This document shows positions 46,767 to 55,873 of a stretch of DNA of 64,000 bases, one piece after another. The notes below the pieces were generated by a model. The model saw nothing but the letters and a program-made list of their open reading frames with translations. It ran no database searches and was not told where the DNA came from. The stretch comes from Lysobacter gummosus (lineage in GTDB: Bacteria > Pseudomonadota > Gammaproteobacteria > Xanthomonadales > Xanthomonadaceae), in assembly GCF_001442805.1 (NCBI RefSeq), contig NZ_CP011131.1, positions 2,046,001-2,110,000 of the forward strand. Direction: 5' to 3'. The position numbers were made by a program, and so were the translations under genes. The number at the start of each line of letters is the position of its first letter. Position 1 is the stretch's first letter.

Positions 46767-46820
46767 CCGCGTCGCTATTCTGATCGCCGCTGACAGATTC
46801 GCTGTTGGTGGTTCGCCGAA

Positions 46821-46846
46821 GTCCGCTTTCGACCCTAAGCCGAAAC
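46821..46846. repeat. GTCCGCTTTCGACCC-type dispersed repeat, copy 2
   Basis: GTCCGCTTTCGACCCTAAGC then CGAAAC, shortly after the TetR gene. Shares 20 bases with the copy at 53101. Confidence 0.75.
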
Positions 46847-47001
46847 TGTTCGGGCATGACAGCCCGTCAGGGGCTGTGGAAATTGACAACAAGATGCAGG
46901 CGATTTGCCGGTGGCCGTCATTGGCTCCGCGCGAAGGCCGCTGTACTGGGATGCTCCGGACCGGGTTCATGCCCGGAGTACCGTGGCGTCCGGAAAGCAC
47001 C

Positions 47002-47916
47002 TTATTTTCCCAGGGGCGCCGTGTCGGCCAGACGCGCCCGCAAGCGCGGCGTCACGAAGTCCAGGAATGCGCGCACCTTCAGCGGCAACCGACCTTGCTG
47101 CAGGTAGACGAGATTGATCGGCCACGGCACCGGCTCGAATTCCGGGAGGACGAGCTCCAGCGTTTTGCGCCGCACATGCTCGGCGAGTTGATAGCACAGG
47201 GTCCGCGTCAGGCCGGCGCCGGCGATGGCCGCCGCGACCGCCGCGTCTGCGGTATTGACGGTCATCCGCGCGCGCACGGGAACCGAGGCTTCGGACGAAC
47301 CCATGCGGAATTTCCACGCCCCCGGCCCCGTCAGATGGTCGAAAGTGATGATGTCGTGGCCGGACAAGTCGGTCAGCTGCTGTGGGCGGCCATGCCGGTC
47401 CAGATAGGCCGGGCTGCCGCTCACCACGTGGCGGGTCGCGCCCACGCGCGAGGCCACCAGCGTGCTGTCGGGGAGTTCGCCGATGCGGACTGCGAGATCC
47501 ACATGCTCGTCCAGCAGATTGAACATGCGGTCGCCCAGCACCAGCCGCACGTCCACGTCCGGATAGGCCCTGAGGAACTCGGCGGTGATCGGCACGACGT
47601 GCAATCGGCCGAACGCGATCGGTGCGGTGATCACCAACTCGCCCTTGGGCGCGCTGAATTCGCCGGCGGCACTGCGTTCGGCTTCCTCGACATCGTCAAG
47701 GATGCGCCGACAGGCGATGAGGTAAGCCGCGCCGGCATCGGTAAGCACGAGCTGGCGCGTTGAGCGCTGCAGCAACCGCGCCTTCAGGTGCGCCTCCAGG
47801 TCGGACAGCTTGCGGCTCACGGTGGCCAGTGGCATGTGCAGTTGCCGACTCGCCGCCGAGAGACTGCCGGCGTCGACCACCGCCCGGAACACCATCATCG
47901 CTTCGATGCGATCCAT
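47002..47916 (-). CDS. LysR family transcriptional regulator 1
   Basis: 304 residues. Winged helix start MDRIEAMMVFRAVVDAGSLSAASRQLHMPLATVSRKLSDLE, then the substrate-binding domain from about residue 90. The CrgA/AaeR-type clues (RSTRQLVLTDAG, LVITAPIAFGR, HVDLAVRIGELPDSTLVASRVG) place it with regulators of small oxidoreductase genes. It is divergent from an AhpD-like/NTF2/pyridoxamine-oxidase-like set with a 117-base gap holding dyads. Closely resembles LysR 3 at 54942. Confidence 0.93.
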   Translation of the reverse strand: MDRIEAMMVFRAVVDAGSLSAASRQLHMPLATVSRKLSDLEAHLKARLLQRSTRQLVLTDAGAAYLIACRRILDDVEEAERSAAGEFSAPKGELVITAPIAFGRLHVVPITAEFLRAYPDVDVRLVLGDRMFNLLDEHVDLAVRIGELPDSTLVASRVGATRHVVSGSPAYLDRHGRPQQLTDLSGHDIITFDHLTGPGAWKFRMGSSEASVPVRARMTVNTADAAVAAAIAGAGLTRTLCYQLAEHVRRKTLELVLPEFEPVPWPINLVYLQQGRLPLKVRAFLDFVTPRLRARLADTAPLGK

Positions 47917-47931
47917 TTACTTCCAAATTTC

Positions 47932-47981
47932 AGAAGGATACTTCTCGAATTTACCGTCTAGTTGCGTCAATCGGAAGTATC
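47932..47981. promoter_or_regulatory. Dyads in the LysR 1 / AhpD-like divergent promoter
   Basis: AGAAG-GATA-CTTCT at 47932-47945 is a perfect 5-bp dyad starting 16 bases from the LysR start. GATACTTC (47937-47944) recurs inverted as GAAGTATC at 47974-47981. Likely LysR activation/recognition sites. Confidence 0.5.
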
Positions 47982-48033
47982 TACGCTTTCTCCACCGGCC
48001 AAACCAGCCCGGCCAGACCCGAGGAGAATCCTG

Positions 48034-48585
48034 ATGTCCCGTCTTCCGACCCCCGCCACGATCGAGTCCGCCCCTGCCGCCGCCCAGCCGTTGCTGCAGG
48101 CGGTGAAGCAGCAGCTCGGCTCGGTGCCGAACCTGTTTCGCCTGGTGTCCAACAGCCCGGCCGCACTCGAGGGCTACCTCGGCATGAACTCGGCACTGGC
48201 CAAAGGCGCGCTGCCCGCCGCCACCCGCGAGCGCATCGCCCTGGCCGTTGCCGAAATCAACGGCTGCAGCTATTGCCTGTCGGCGCACACCTACCTCGGC
48301 AAGCACGTAGCCAAGCTCGACGACGCCGAGATGACCGCCAACCGCAACGGCGCGTCCAACGATCCGTTCGCCGACGCGGCCGTGCGCTTCGCCGCCCGGG
48401 TTGCCGAACGGCGCGGTCACGTCGGCGGCGAGGATGTGGCCGCAGTCAAGGCCGCCGGCTACAGCGATGCGCAAGTCGTCGAGATCGTCCAGCATGTCGC
48501 GTTGAACACTTGGACCAATTACATCAATGAAGTCGCGCAAACCGAAATCGATTTTCCGGTGATCGGCGCGCGCCAGGCGGCTTGA
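48034..48585 (+). CDS. Carboxymuconolactone decarboxylase/AhpD-like peroxidase-related protein
   Basis: 183 residues. AhpD/CMD fold with the redox motif [15 protein letters not shown] (CxxC plus a nearby His proton relay) near residue 75, and [24 protein letters not shown] at the C-terminus. Proteins of this type reduce peroxides or alkylhydroperoxidase partners. The ATG at 48034 has a GAGGAG site 7 bases before it. It is the first of three plus-strand genes divergent from LysR 1. Confidence 0.9.
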   Translation: MSRLPTPATIESAPAAAQPLLQAVKQQLGSVPNLFRLVSNSPAALEGYLGMNSALAKGALPAATRERIALAVAEINGCSYCLSAHTYLGKHVAKLDDAEMTANRNGASNDPFADAAVRFAARVAERRGHVGGEDVAAVKAAGYSDAQVVEIVQHVALNTWTNYINEVAQTEIDFPVIGARQAA

Positions 48586-48653
48586 GCCTCAACCGCACCG
48601 ACGGCGCCCGTCGCGCCGTCGGTGATTCGCCCTCCAGGGAGACGACAACGATC

Positions 48654-49118
48654 ATGAGCCGCCCACCGCTGCCTCCGTTCACGCTCGAATCGGCAACGCA
48701 GAAAGTCCGCCTTGCCGAAGACGCCTGGAACTCGCGCGATCCTGCACGTATGGCGCTCGCGTATACCCCCGATAGCCGTTGGCGCAATCGCTCGGAATTC
48801 CTCCAGGGCCGAGCGGCAATCGAGGCGTTCCTGACCCGCAAGTGGCAACGCGAACGCGACTACCGGCTCATCAAGGAGTTATGGGCGTTTGTCGACAACC
48901 GCATCGGCGTGCGCTTCGCCTACGAATGGCGGGACGATGCCGGGCAATCGTGGCGCAGTTACGGCAACGAGAATTGGGAGTTCGATGGTGACGGTCTGAT
49001 GCAAGTCCGGTTGGCCAGCATCAATGACCTCGCGATTGGCGAGGACGAACGACTCTTCCACTGGCCGCAAGGCCGCCGTCCCGACGACCATCCGTCCCTG
49101 AGCGCACTCGGGCTATGA
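48654..49118 (+). CDS. NTF2-like/DUF1348 family protein
   Basis: 154 residues with the DUF1348 layout: [33 protein letters not shown], then [21 protein letters not shown] and [19 protein letters not shown]. This SnoaL/NTF2 alpha+beta barrel has no known reaction and probably binds a small hydrophobic ligand. The second ATG (48654) fits the family start. Middle gene of the LysR 1-linked set. Confidence 0.85.
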   Translation: MSRPPLPPFTLESATQKVRLAEDAWNSRDPARMALAYTPDSRWRNRSEFLQGRAAIEAFLTRKWQRERDYRLIKELWAFVDNRIGVRFAYEWRDDAGQSWRSYGNENWEFDGDGLMQVRLASINDLAIGEDERLFHWPQGRRPDDHPSLSALGL

Positions 49119-49122
49119 GGCC

Positions 49123-49737
49123 ATGACCATGCACTACGCCAGTGACATCGCCTTTACTCCGACGGTGAAAGCCATCCAGGCGAGCAAAGGATCGCGCCGC
49201 GCCTACGCCCACATGGAACAGGCCGGCTCGTGGGAAACAACCATCACTGCCGAGCTGAAGGCCTTCGTCGAGGCGCAACGCAGCGTTTTCCTGGCTACGG
49301 TCAACGGCGATGGCCAGCCTTATATTCAGCACCGGGGCGGGCCACCGGGCTTCCTGCGCGTGCTCGACGAGCACACGCTCGCCTTCGTCGATTTTTCCGG
49401 CAACCGACAATTCATCAGCACCGGGAACCTGCAGGAAAACCCGAAAGCGCATCTGTTCCTGATCGACTACCGCCAACGCAAGCGGGTAAAGGTATGGGGT
49501 GAGGCACACATGGTTGCAGCCACCGATGATTTGCTGGCGCAGCTGATGCCGCCGGGCTACCGGGCGCGTCCCGAACAGGTGCTACGGTTCACCGTCAACG
49601 CTTGGGATGCCAATTGCCCCCAGCACATCCCGCCACGCTTCGAAGCCGAGGACGTGCTGGCGGCGTTGCAGGACAAAGACGCACGTATCGCCGAACTGGA
49701 GGCGGAGCTGGCAAGGTTCCGGGCGGCAGCCGGATAG
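49123..49737 (+). CDS. Pyridoxamine 5'-phosphate oxidase-like flavoprotein
   Basis: 204 residues. Split beta-barrel FMN-binding domain with RSVFLATVNGDGQPYIQHRGGPPGFLRVLD, NRQFISTGNL and KVWGEAHMV. A predicted helix at the C-terminus (EDVLAALQDKDARIAELEAELARF) looks like a short coiled coil. General stress or flavin-dependent reductase of the PNPOx-like family. Four bases after the DUF1348 gene, so probably cotranscribed. Confidence 0.87.
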   Translation: MTMHYASDIAFTPTVKAIQASKGSRRAYAHMEQAGSWETTITAELKAFVEAQRSVFLATVNGDGQPYIQHRGGPPGFLRVLDEHTLAFVDFSGNRQFISTGNLQENPKAHLFLIDYRQRKRVKVWGEAHMVAATDDLLAQLMPPGYRARPEQVLRFTVNAWDANCPQHIPPRFEAEDVLAALQDKDARIAELEAELARFRAAAG

Positions 49738-49775
49738 GCGTTCGAACGTGGGTCGTTGGCGGCGCGTCACCAGGA

Positions 49776-49810
49776 TGGAATGCCCGCTTCTGGTCGGAAG
49801 CAGACAGACT
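49776..49810. repeat. GTCCGCTTTCGACCC-type dispersed repeat, diverged copy 3
   Basis: TGCCCGCTTCTGGTCGGAAGCAGAC is an imperfect palindrome of the same type, in the short gap between the PNPOx-like gene and the next convergent hydrolase. Confidence 0.5.
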
Positions 49811-49907
49811 GCTTCGTTTCAGCACGGCCACTCGCAGGGGCGAGAAAGGTACCGAGGGCGGCCGGACGCGGTGCGGTGTGTCGGCATCCGGCATGTTGCG
49901 ATGGCGC

Positions 49908-50696
49908 TTACTTGGTCGAGCGCCTCGCTTCCTTTGCTGCGCGATCGATCGTGTCAGCGACCACTTTGGGCTGGGTCATGAAGACTGCATGGCTGGCGGC
50001 GACCTTGGTGATGCGCGCTTGGATGCGCTCGGCCATATGGATGAGCATGGCCTGGTCGAACGCCTTGTCTTCGGTGGCAATCACAGCCCAACTGGGCTTC
50101 GTGCGCCAAGCGGCCTGCGTCAGTTTGGTCCCGAACACCGACATGTTGATCGGCACCTGCGAGTCGCGTAGGAATGCTGCGTCGGCATCGCTGGTGTCGT
50201 GGGCGAAACCTGCCTTGAACTTCGCGGGGCTGATGAAGCCGTAGCCGTCGCTGCCCGTTTCGATGACGAACTCGGGCGTGGGCGCGAAACCGGCGTATTG
50301 CTGCGCGGTGGTTTCACCTGCATCCGGCGCGAGCGCGGAGACATAGACCAAGCCCGCCACCTTGTCGTGGACGCCGGCTTCGGTGATGACCGTGCCACCC
50401 CAGGAATGCCCGACGAGAATGGCGGGGCCATCCTGGCGGTCGAGCACACGCTGTGTGGCCTTTACGTCATCGGCGAGCGAGGTCAACGGGTTCTGTACGA
50501 TCGACACGCGATAGCCGCGCGCGGTCAGCTCATCGTAGACCGGGCGCCAGCCCGAGCCGTCGGCGAAGGCGCCATGCACCAGAACGACATTCTTCACCTG
50601 CCCGCCATCGCGGGCTGCGGCATCGTGGGCTTGGGCGGAGGGGGAGATGCTGGCCGCCAGAGCGGCTGCGAGCACTGCGGGGATGAGCTTGATCAT
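49908..50696 (-). CDS. Exported alpha/beta hydrolase
   Basis: 262 residues. Signal peptide (about 1-23, ending SPSAQA), then VVLVHGAFADGSGWRPVYDEL, nucleophile elbow GHSWGGTVI (Ser), and the late SHAVFMTQP with His. This salicylate/hydroxynitrile-lyase-like family acts on esters or related small molecules; the substrate is unknown. It lies downstream of the SDR/SnoaL pair on the same strand, with a 231-base gap, so it probably has its own promoter. Confidence 0.87.
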   Translation of the reverse strand: MIKLIPAVLAAALAASISPSAQAHDAAARDGGQVKNVVLVHGAFADGSGWRPVYDELTARGYRVSIVQNPLTSLADDVKATQRVLDRQDGPAILVGHSWGGTVITEAGVHDKVAGLVYVSALAPDAGETTAQQYAGFAPTPEFVIETGSDGYGFISPAKFKAGFAHDTSDADAAFLRDSQVPINMSVFGTKLTQAAWRTKPSWAVIATEDKAFDQAMLIHMAERIQARITKVAASHAVFMTQPKVVADTIDRAAKEARRSTK

Positions 50697-50927
50697 GGAC
50701 GTAGCCTCGGGCGGTGGGTGGTGGTGGTTCGATGTGCGGCATTGGCCGGCAGGGCTACTTTGCGGGGCGAGCCCGGACCATCGGTGACCGAACGTCCTGA
50801 TAACTTGACCGAACGTATTTATCAGCCGCGAACAAAAACTTGCCCGGATCGAGGGGCTCGTCGGCGGGAAACGTGCTCCCGGAAACAACCGGGGGCCGGG
50901 ACGCACCGATGCGGCCGGTCCGGGTGG

Positions 50928-51710
50928 TTACACCGTCGGCACGGTTCCGCCGTCGATGGTGTATTCCGTCCCCGAGATCGACGCGGCCCGGGGAGAGACC
51001 AGGAACGCGATAAGGTCGGCCACTTCACCCGGCTTGGCCGGGCGACCCAACGGAATCCCGCCCAGTTCCTTCATGACCAACTGCCTGCCGCCTTCGTAGT
51101 CCGTCCCCGCATGGGCCGCGACGCGCTCGACCAACGCGACGGAAGCCTCCGTCTCGATCCAGCCTGGCGAGACACGAACCACGCGCACGCCCTTCGGTGT
51201 GACTTCCTTGGACAGCGCCTTGCTGTAGGTCGATAACGCGGCCTTGGCGGCTGCGTACGCGATCGTAGCGTCCGGCAGCGGCAGCGTGCGCTGGATCGAA
51301 GTGACGTGCAGGATCACACCCGATCCTTGCGCGATCATCGCGGGGAGCAAAGCGCGATCCAGCCGCACGGCCGACATCAGATTCAGATCGAGCGCCTTCG
51401 CCCACTCCGCATCGCCCAGGGCGGCGAACCCGCCCGCCGGCGCCGACGATCCGCCTACCACGTTGATCAGGGCATCCACGCCACCGAGATGGCGCAGTGC
51501 CGCCTCCGCCGCTTGGCGAGCGCCTTCGGCCGTGGCGAGGTCGGCCGCCACATAGTGCACATCGTCGATGGGCCAATCCGGCTGCGAGCGCGCAGTCGCC
51601 ACGATACGTGCGTCGAGCTGGGACAACCGTTCGACTACGGCAGCGCCCACACCGCGCGAGCCCCCTGTCACCAGGACGCGCTTGCCGGCCAACTGGAGGT
51701 CGAAGCTCAC
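50928..51710 (-). CDS. SDR family oxidoreductase
   Basis: 260 residues. Cofactor motif TGGSRGVG near residue 16, NVVGG in place of NNAG, catalytic Ser in HVTSIQ, YAAAKAA (YxxxK), and terminal [16 protein letters not shown]. The substrate is unknown. The stop of the SnoaL-like gene overlaps its start by 4 bases, so the two are coupled. Both are divergent from LysR 2. Confidence 0.9.
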   Translation of the reverse strand: MSFDLQLAGKRVLVTGGSRGVGAAVVERLSQLDARIVATARSQPDWPIDDVHYVAADLATAEGARQAAEAALRHLGGVDALINVVGGSSAPAGGFAALGDAEWAKALDLNLMSAVRLDRALLPAMIAQGSGVILHVTSIQRTLPLPDATIAYAAAKAALSTYSKALSKEVTPKGVRVVRVSPGWIETEASVALVERVAAHAGTDYEGGRQLVMKELGGIPLGRPAKPGEVADLIAFLVSPRAASISGTEYTIDGGTVPTV

Positions 51711-52036
51711 GGCACGATCTCCAGCGCGGCGATCTTGCCGCGCTCCAGGGTGAAGCTATAGCGCAGGTCCACCGGACTGCCGGGGAAGTTGCCAGCGACG
51801 CGTGCCGTCACGATGTAGGTGCGCTCCTGCTTCTCCAGCGTGTGGGGCTCGGCGGTATAGGTGTACTTGGCGGATGAGTCGGTCTTCCACGCCTCGATCG
51901 CAGCGGGGCCCGAGTGGGTCTTGCCCTCGTCCCGCACAAGCCCGTCTGTGGTGAAGCAGCGGACGACCGCTTGCGCGTCCTGGGTGTCGGCATCGAAGTA
52001 GGCCGCGATCGGCTCGGGCAGGTTCAGATCTTTCAT
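51707..52036 (-). CDS. SnoaL/NTF2-like protein
   Basis: 109 residues. Nuclear transport factor 2 fold with [43 protein letters not shown], and terminal [17 protein letters not shown]. Small ligand-binding or isomerase-like protein of unknown substrate. First gene of the minus-strand pair with the SDR (4-base overlap), divergent from LysR 2. Confidence 0.88.
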   Translation of the reverse strand: MKDLNLPEPIAAYFDADTQDAQAVVRCFTTDGLVRDEGKTHSGPAAIEAWKTDSSAKYTYTAEPHTLEKQERTYIVTARVAGNFPGSPVDLRYSFTLERGKIAALEIVP

Positions 52037-52075
52037 TGCAATGCTCCGGTGGGGTCACGGAGCAAGGTTGACCCG

Positions 52076-52127
52076 TTCTCATAGATAAGAGAATCACCTA
52101 CTATCTGATCAGGCTATGTAGAGATCA
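52076..52127. promoter_or_regulatory. Dyads in the SnoaL-like / LysR 2 divergent promoter
   Basis: TTCTC-N8-GAGAA at 52076-52093 and TGATC-N12-GATCA at 52106-52127, in an AT-richer 98-base gap between divergent start codons. Candidate LysR sites. Confidence 0.45.
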
Positions 52128-52134
52128 GTGCACA

Positions 52135-53070
52135 ATGCGCGGCTCTGAATTTGCGGAACTCAAGGCCTTCGTGGCCGTCGTCGACCGGGCCAGCTTCGCC
52201 CGGGCCGCCGATCACTTGGGACTGTCCCGGTCCGCCCTCAGCCAGATCATTCGCCAGCTGGAATCACGCTTGGGTGTCCGTCTGCTGAACCGGACGACGC
52301 GTAGCGTTTCGCCAACCGAGCCGGGCCGCCGATTGCATGAGCGCATGGCCCCGATGCTCCGCGACATGGACGAGGCCGTTGCGCAGGCCGTGGGAACGAG
52401 CGCGCGTGCCGCGGGAACCCTGCGGATCAACACCCTCAGCATGGCTGCGAAGAAGGTGATAGCGCCACGACTCGGTCGTTTCGCCAAGGCGCATCCCGAT
52501 GTGGTGCTCGACATCGTGATCGACGATGGGCTGAGCGATATCGCCGGCGAAGGATTCGATGCAGGCATCCGCGTGGGCGGCCGCCTGCACAAGGACATGG
52601 TCGCGGTCCGACTTACTCCGGACATCGAACTGCTGGCCGTGGCCTCGCCCGACTATCTCGCCAGACGCGGCGAGCCCAAGACACCTGTCGACCTGAGTCA
52701 TCACGCCTGCATCAACTGGCGTTTTCCGGGCAGCGGCAAGGTCGCGGGATGGGAGTTCAAGCAGAAGGGGAAAGAGGTCGAATTCTTTGGCGACGGTACC
52801 GTGACTGCCAACCATCAGGACATCATCGTGCCCGCCGCGCTTCAAGGCCTGGGCATCCTCTATGCCTACAACGACGATGGCATTGCAGAGGCGCTGCAGG
52901 ACGGGCGCTTGAAGCGCGTCCTCAGCGATTGGTCGCCGACGGTCCCCGGCTTGTACCTCTACTACTCCAGCAGGCGTTACCTGCTTCCCGCACTTCGCGC
53001 GTTCATCGACTGCCTGCTTGATCGCGATCTCGGCAGTGAGGGCCCTTCGAAGTCAGGAACTAATCCCTGA
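52135..53070 (+). CDS. LysR family transcriptional regulator 2
   Basis: 311 residues. Winged helix (about 1-62: ELKAFVAVVDRASFARAADHLGLSRSALSQIIRQLESRLG) and an effector domain with LRINTLSMAAKKVIAPRL, DAGIRVGGRLHKDMVAVRL and VAALQGLGI-type motifs. It probably controls the divergent SnoaL-like/SDR pair. Sequence details differ from LysR 1 and 3. Confidence 0.92.
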   Translation: MRGSEFAELKAFVAVVDRASFARAADHLGLSRSALSQIIRQLESRLGVRLLNRTTRSVSPTEPGRRLHERMAPMLRDMDEAVAQAVGTSARAAGTLRINTLSMAAKKVIAPRLGRFAKAHPDVVLDIVIDDGLSDIAGEGFDAGIRVGGRLHKDMVAVRLTPDIELLAVASPDYLARRGEPKTPVDLSHHACINWRFPGSGKVAGWEFKQKGKEVEFFGDGTVTANHQDIIVPAALQGLGILYAYNDDGIAEALQDGRLKRVLSDWSPTVPGLYLYYSSRRYLLPALRAFIDCLLDRDLGSEGPSKSGTNP

Positions 53071-53100
53071 TCGATCCGGTGCCAGTGTCGATCTCTTCAA

Positions 53101-53128
53101 CGTCCGCTTTCGACCCTAAGCGGACATC
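53101..53128. repeat. GTCCGCTTTCGACCC-type dispersed repeat, copy 4
   Basis: CGTCCGCTTTCGACCCTAAGCGGACATCG, the best preserved copy. The ends GTCCGCTT and AAGCGGAC are perfectly complementary. Confidence 0.85.
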
Positions 53129-53189
53129 GTCTAATGCCCGAACGCCCTATTTGGCGGTAACTGTAGTGTTGCCGCGTAGTGTCGGTGGA

Positions 53190-53864
53190 TCAGGCGATGT
53201 GCAATGAACCCTGCTGGTGAAGGTACTCGCGAAGCCTCGATGCGTAGTCCGCACCGACGGCATGGATCACGCTGGGTCGGGCTGCCAGCGCAGATCGCCA
53301 CGCGTCAGTGCGAGGCAGCTTGTCGAAGATGGGGCGGGATATGGCGGGATCGAGCATTCCGAAATACCGGAATATCGGCGCAAAAACGGCATCGACCATG
53401 CCAAACAGGGCGCCGTCGAAGTACGGACCAGCGCCAAGCTCGGTCTCCAGCCGCTCCAGTTTCGTCCTGAGTGCTGCCTGCCTCGTCTCCGCCGTGATGC
53501 GATCGGTTGCGTGAAGAAATTGCCAGGCATCAGACAGCGTCGAGCCGGCAAACTCGATCCAGCTCCGCTGGCGGGCACGCGACAGTGCGTCTTGGGGGTA
53601 CATCGGTGCGCCGCTCTGGGTTTCCTCGAGGTACTCGCAAATCACCATGCTCTCGAAGATGACAACTTCACTGCCATCGGGCTTGCCGACCAATAGCAGC
53701 GGAACTTTGCCCGTGGGAGAGAGAGCCAGGAACCAGTCGGGCTTGGCCGCCAGGTCCACTTGGATCCGCTCAAACGCGGTGCCCTTTTCGAGCAGGACGA
53801 TGGCTGCGCGCTGCACGAAGGGACAAAGAGGATGGCTGATGAGCTTCAACATGGATTCGGACAT
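53190..53864 (-). CDS. Glutathione S-transferase family protein
   Basis: 224 residues. Thioredoxin-fold N-domain with HPLCPFVQRAAIVLLEKG, LSPTGKVPLL and FESMVICEYLEE (the glutathione ESxxI region). An all-helical C-domain ends near ADYASRLREYL. The CPFVQR start is typical of the omega/beta-like bacterial GSTs with an active-site cysteine. The ATG at 53864 is used; a TTG five codons upstream is weaker. A single gene flanked by LysR-controlled SDR modules. Confidence 0.88.
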   Translation of the reverse strand: MSESMLKLISHPLCPFVQRAAIVLLEKGTAFERIQVDLAAKPDWFLALSPTGKVPLLLVGKPDGSEVVIFESMVICEYLEETQSGAPMYPQDALSRARQRSWIEFAGSTLSDAWQFLHATDRITAETRQAALRTKLERLETELGAGPYFDGALFGMVDAVFAPIFRYFGMLDPAISRPIFDKLPRTDAWRSALAARPSVIHAVGADYASRLREYLHQQGSLHIA

Positions 53865-54045
53865 GGCGATATGCACCAAACGGTGAGGGCTTGGATGGAT
53901 CAGATGCGGTCAGCGTCGAGTCGCAGGTCAGACCGCAGGGCTCGCCAAGGCCTGCGTGAGTCGAAACATTCGCCCGCCATTTCTGTCGCTTGGCGCCAGG
54001 TTCACAGGCGGCCTGTTCTGGCCGCCTCCTGCGGGCAGGACACAC

Positions 54046-54798
54046 TCAGCCGTTGAGCATGCGTCCGCCATCGACGACGATTTCCGAGCCGACGGTCCAA
54101 CTCGACTCATCACAGGCCAAGTACACCACCGCCTTGGCGATTTCCTCAGGCGTGCCGAAGCGCCCAAGCGGAACGCTCGCTGCGATGTCCTGATCGAGCT
54201 GCGCGCGGTAGGCATCGGGGACGCCGAGTTTGTCGTAGAGCGGCGTCTGGACCGGGCCGGGACTGACGGCATTGATGCGGATGCCACGCCCCAACAGCTC
54301 GCTTGAGAGCGTCCTGGTCATGCTCAGAAACGCGGCCTTGGTCGCGGCGTAGACGGAGGATTGGGCGGCGCCCACATGGGCGCTGACGGAGGTGTTGAGC
54401 ACGACCGACGCAGGCGTCGAGAAGAACGGCAGCAGCGACTGCATGAGGAAGAACGGTCCCTTCACGTTGATGTCAAAGGACGCCTCGAACGCCTGCTCGG
54501 TCCATTGTTCGATCGGCGCCCAGACCGCGACCCCCGCATTCAAGAACGCGACGTCCAATTGGCCGAAATGGGCCTGTACGGCCTGGGCTAGTTCTTGCTG
54601 TGCGGCGACGCTGCGGGAGTCGGCCCGCAGTACCAGAACGTCGCTCCCGAGGGTCGCCTTAGCCTGGGTGATGGAGTCCGGATTCACTCCGGTGACGATG
54701 ACGCGTGCGCCTTCGGCCAAGAATTGCTTGGCGGTTTCCAGGCCGATGCCACTGGTGCCGCCGGTGATGAGAGTACGTTTGCCTGCAAGACGGGACAT
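54046..54798 (-). CDS. SDR family oxidoreductase
   Basis: 250 residues. TGGTSGIG near residue 13, LNAGV, catalytic Ser in NTSVSAHVG, YAATKAA (YxxxK), and the C-terminal WTVGSEIVVDGGRM. The substrate is unknown. The start at 54798 is supported by AAGGAG about 8 bases upstream; the longer frame is not. Divergent from LysR 3 across a palindrome-bearing gap. Confidence 0.92.
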   Translation of the reverse strand: MSRLAGKRTLITGGTSGIGLETAKQFLAEGARVIVTGVNPDSITQAKATLGSDVLVLRADSRSVAAQQELAQAVQAHFGQLDVAFLNAGVAVWAPIEQWTEQAFEASFDINVKGPFFLMQSLLPFFSTPASVVLNTSVSAHVGAAQSSVYAATKAAFLSMTRTLSSELLGRGIRINAVSPGPVQTPLYDKLGVPDAYRAQLDQDIAASVPLGRFGTPEEIAKAVVYLACDESSWTVGSEIVVDGGRMLNG

Positions 54799-54910
54799 GG
54801 GGATGCTCCTTGGGGTCAGCGATGGGACCCGCCAAAGTGGCGGATCTTCGTTGGCGGAAAGCATGCACTCATGCCTCAATTGTAATAATACCTGGTTTTC
54901 GAATAGCATT

Positions 54911-54927
54911 TATGCGTATGACGCATA
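54911..54927. promoter_or_regulatory. Perfect palindrome TATGCGT-ATG-ACGCATA
   Basis: Seven-base arms with a 3-base centre, 14 bases before the LysR 3 start codon, in an AT-rich gap between LysR 3 and the divergent SDR gene. A strong operator candidate, either autoregulatory or for a second factor. Confidence 0.65.
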
Positions 54928-54941
54928 GGTCGGAGGGGTAG

Positions 54942-55829
54942 ATGGATCGATTTCTGCTTATGACCTGCTTCGCGCGCGCGGTGGAAACCGGCAGCTTCTC
55001 TGCTGCGGCCCGCGACATCGGCATTGGGCAGCCCAACGTCAGTCGCTATGTGGCTGCACTGGAAGATCATCTCCAGACACGCTTGCTCAATCGCTCCACG
55101 CGCAAGCTCGTGTTGACCCCCGAAGGTGAGCGCTACTACGCGGAGGTCCGTCGCATACTCGATGCGGTCTCCGAATCGGAGATGTCGCTGCGCGAAAACG
55201 TCATGCCGTCGGGGCTACTGCGGGTGGCGTGTCCGACGGCGCTGTCCCACATGTACGTCATGCCATTGGTGCCCGGTTTTCTGCAGCGGTATCCCGATCT
55301 GGAGCTCGATCTTCAGATCAGCGACCGCTTCGTCAATTTGCTGGACGAAGGCGCGGAGCTAGCCATCCGCATCGGGCATCTGGACAGCAGCTCACTGCGC
55401 GCGCGACGTATCGGGTCTTTCAAGCGCGCATGCGTGGCCAGCACGGGCTACCTGGAAAAGCGAGGGACACCGCAGGTGCCGTCTGACCTGAAACATCATG
55501 ACTGCGTCATCTACACCTTGCTTGCATCAGGGGCTACATGGCGCTTCAAGGATGAGGAGATACCGGTCTCGGGCCGAATTCGCGTCAACTCACCCGAGGC
55601 GTCACGCGAGTCGGTCCGTGCGGGTCTTGGCATAGGCCAAGGCCCAGCCTGGCTATTCGAAGACGGGCTCAGGTCTGGTGATCTCCAGATCATTCTTGAT
55701 GAGTTCTCCGCTCCGCCGGTGCCCATGCAGATCGTGTACGCAGCCAACCGGTTGGTCTCGAAGAGAGCCATTGTCTTCATGGACTTCATTGCTGAAGAGT
55801 TCGCGAAGATCCCTCAGCTCAATACCTAG
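54942..55829 (+). CDS. LysR family transcriptional regulator 3
   Basis: 295 residues. Winged helix (RFLLMTCFARAVETGSFSAAARDIGIGQPNVSRYVAALEDHL) and an effector domain with LRVACPTALSHMYVMP and DEGAELAIRIGHLDSSSLRARRIG. The RSTRKLVLTPEG stretch parallels RSTRQLVLTDAG of LysR 1, so the two are probably paralogues of the CrgA type. Likely controls the divergent SDR gene. GGAGGGG precedes the ATG. Confidence 0.92.
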   Translation: MDRFLLMTCFARAVETGSFSAAARDIGIGQPNVSRYVAALEDHLQTRLLNRSTRKLVLTPEGERYYAEVRRILDAVSESEMSLRENVMPSGLLRVACPTALSHMYVMPLVPGFLQRYPDLELDLQISDRFVNLLDEGAELAIRIGHLDSSSLRARRIGSFKRACVASTGYLEKRGTPQVPSDLKHHDCVIYTLLASGATWRFKDEEIPVSGRIRVNSPEASRESVRAGLGIGQGPAWLFEDGLRSGDLQIILDEFSAPPVPMQIVYAANRLVSKRAIVFMDFIAEEFAKIPQLNT

Positions 55830-55873
55830 TGCTTTCCGGGTGGCGCCGACAGGGCCTGAGCGATCGAGTGTCT

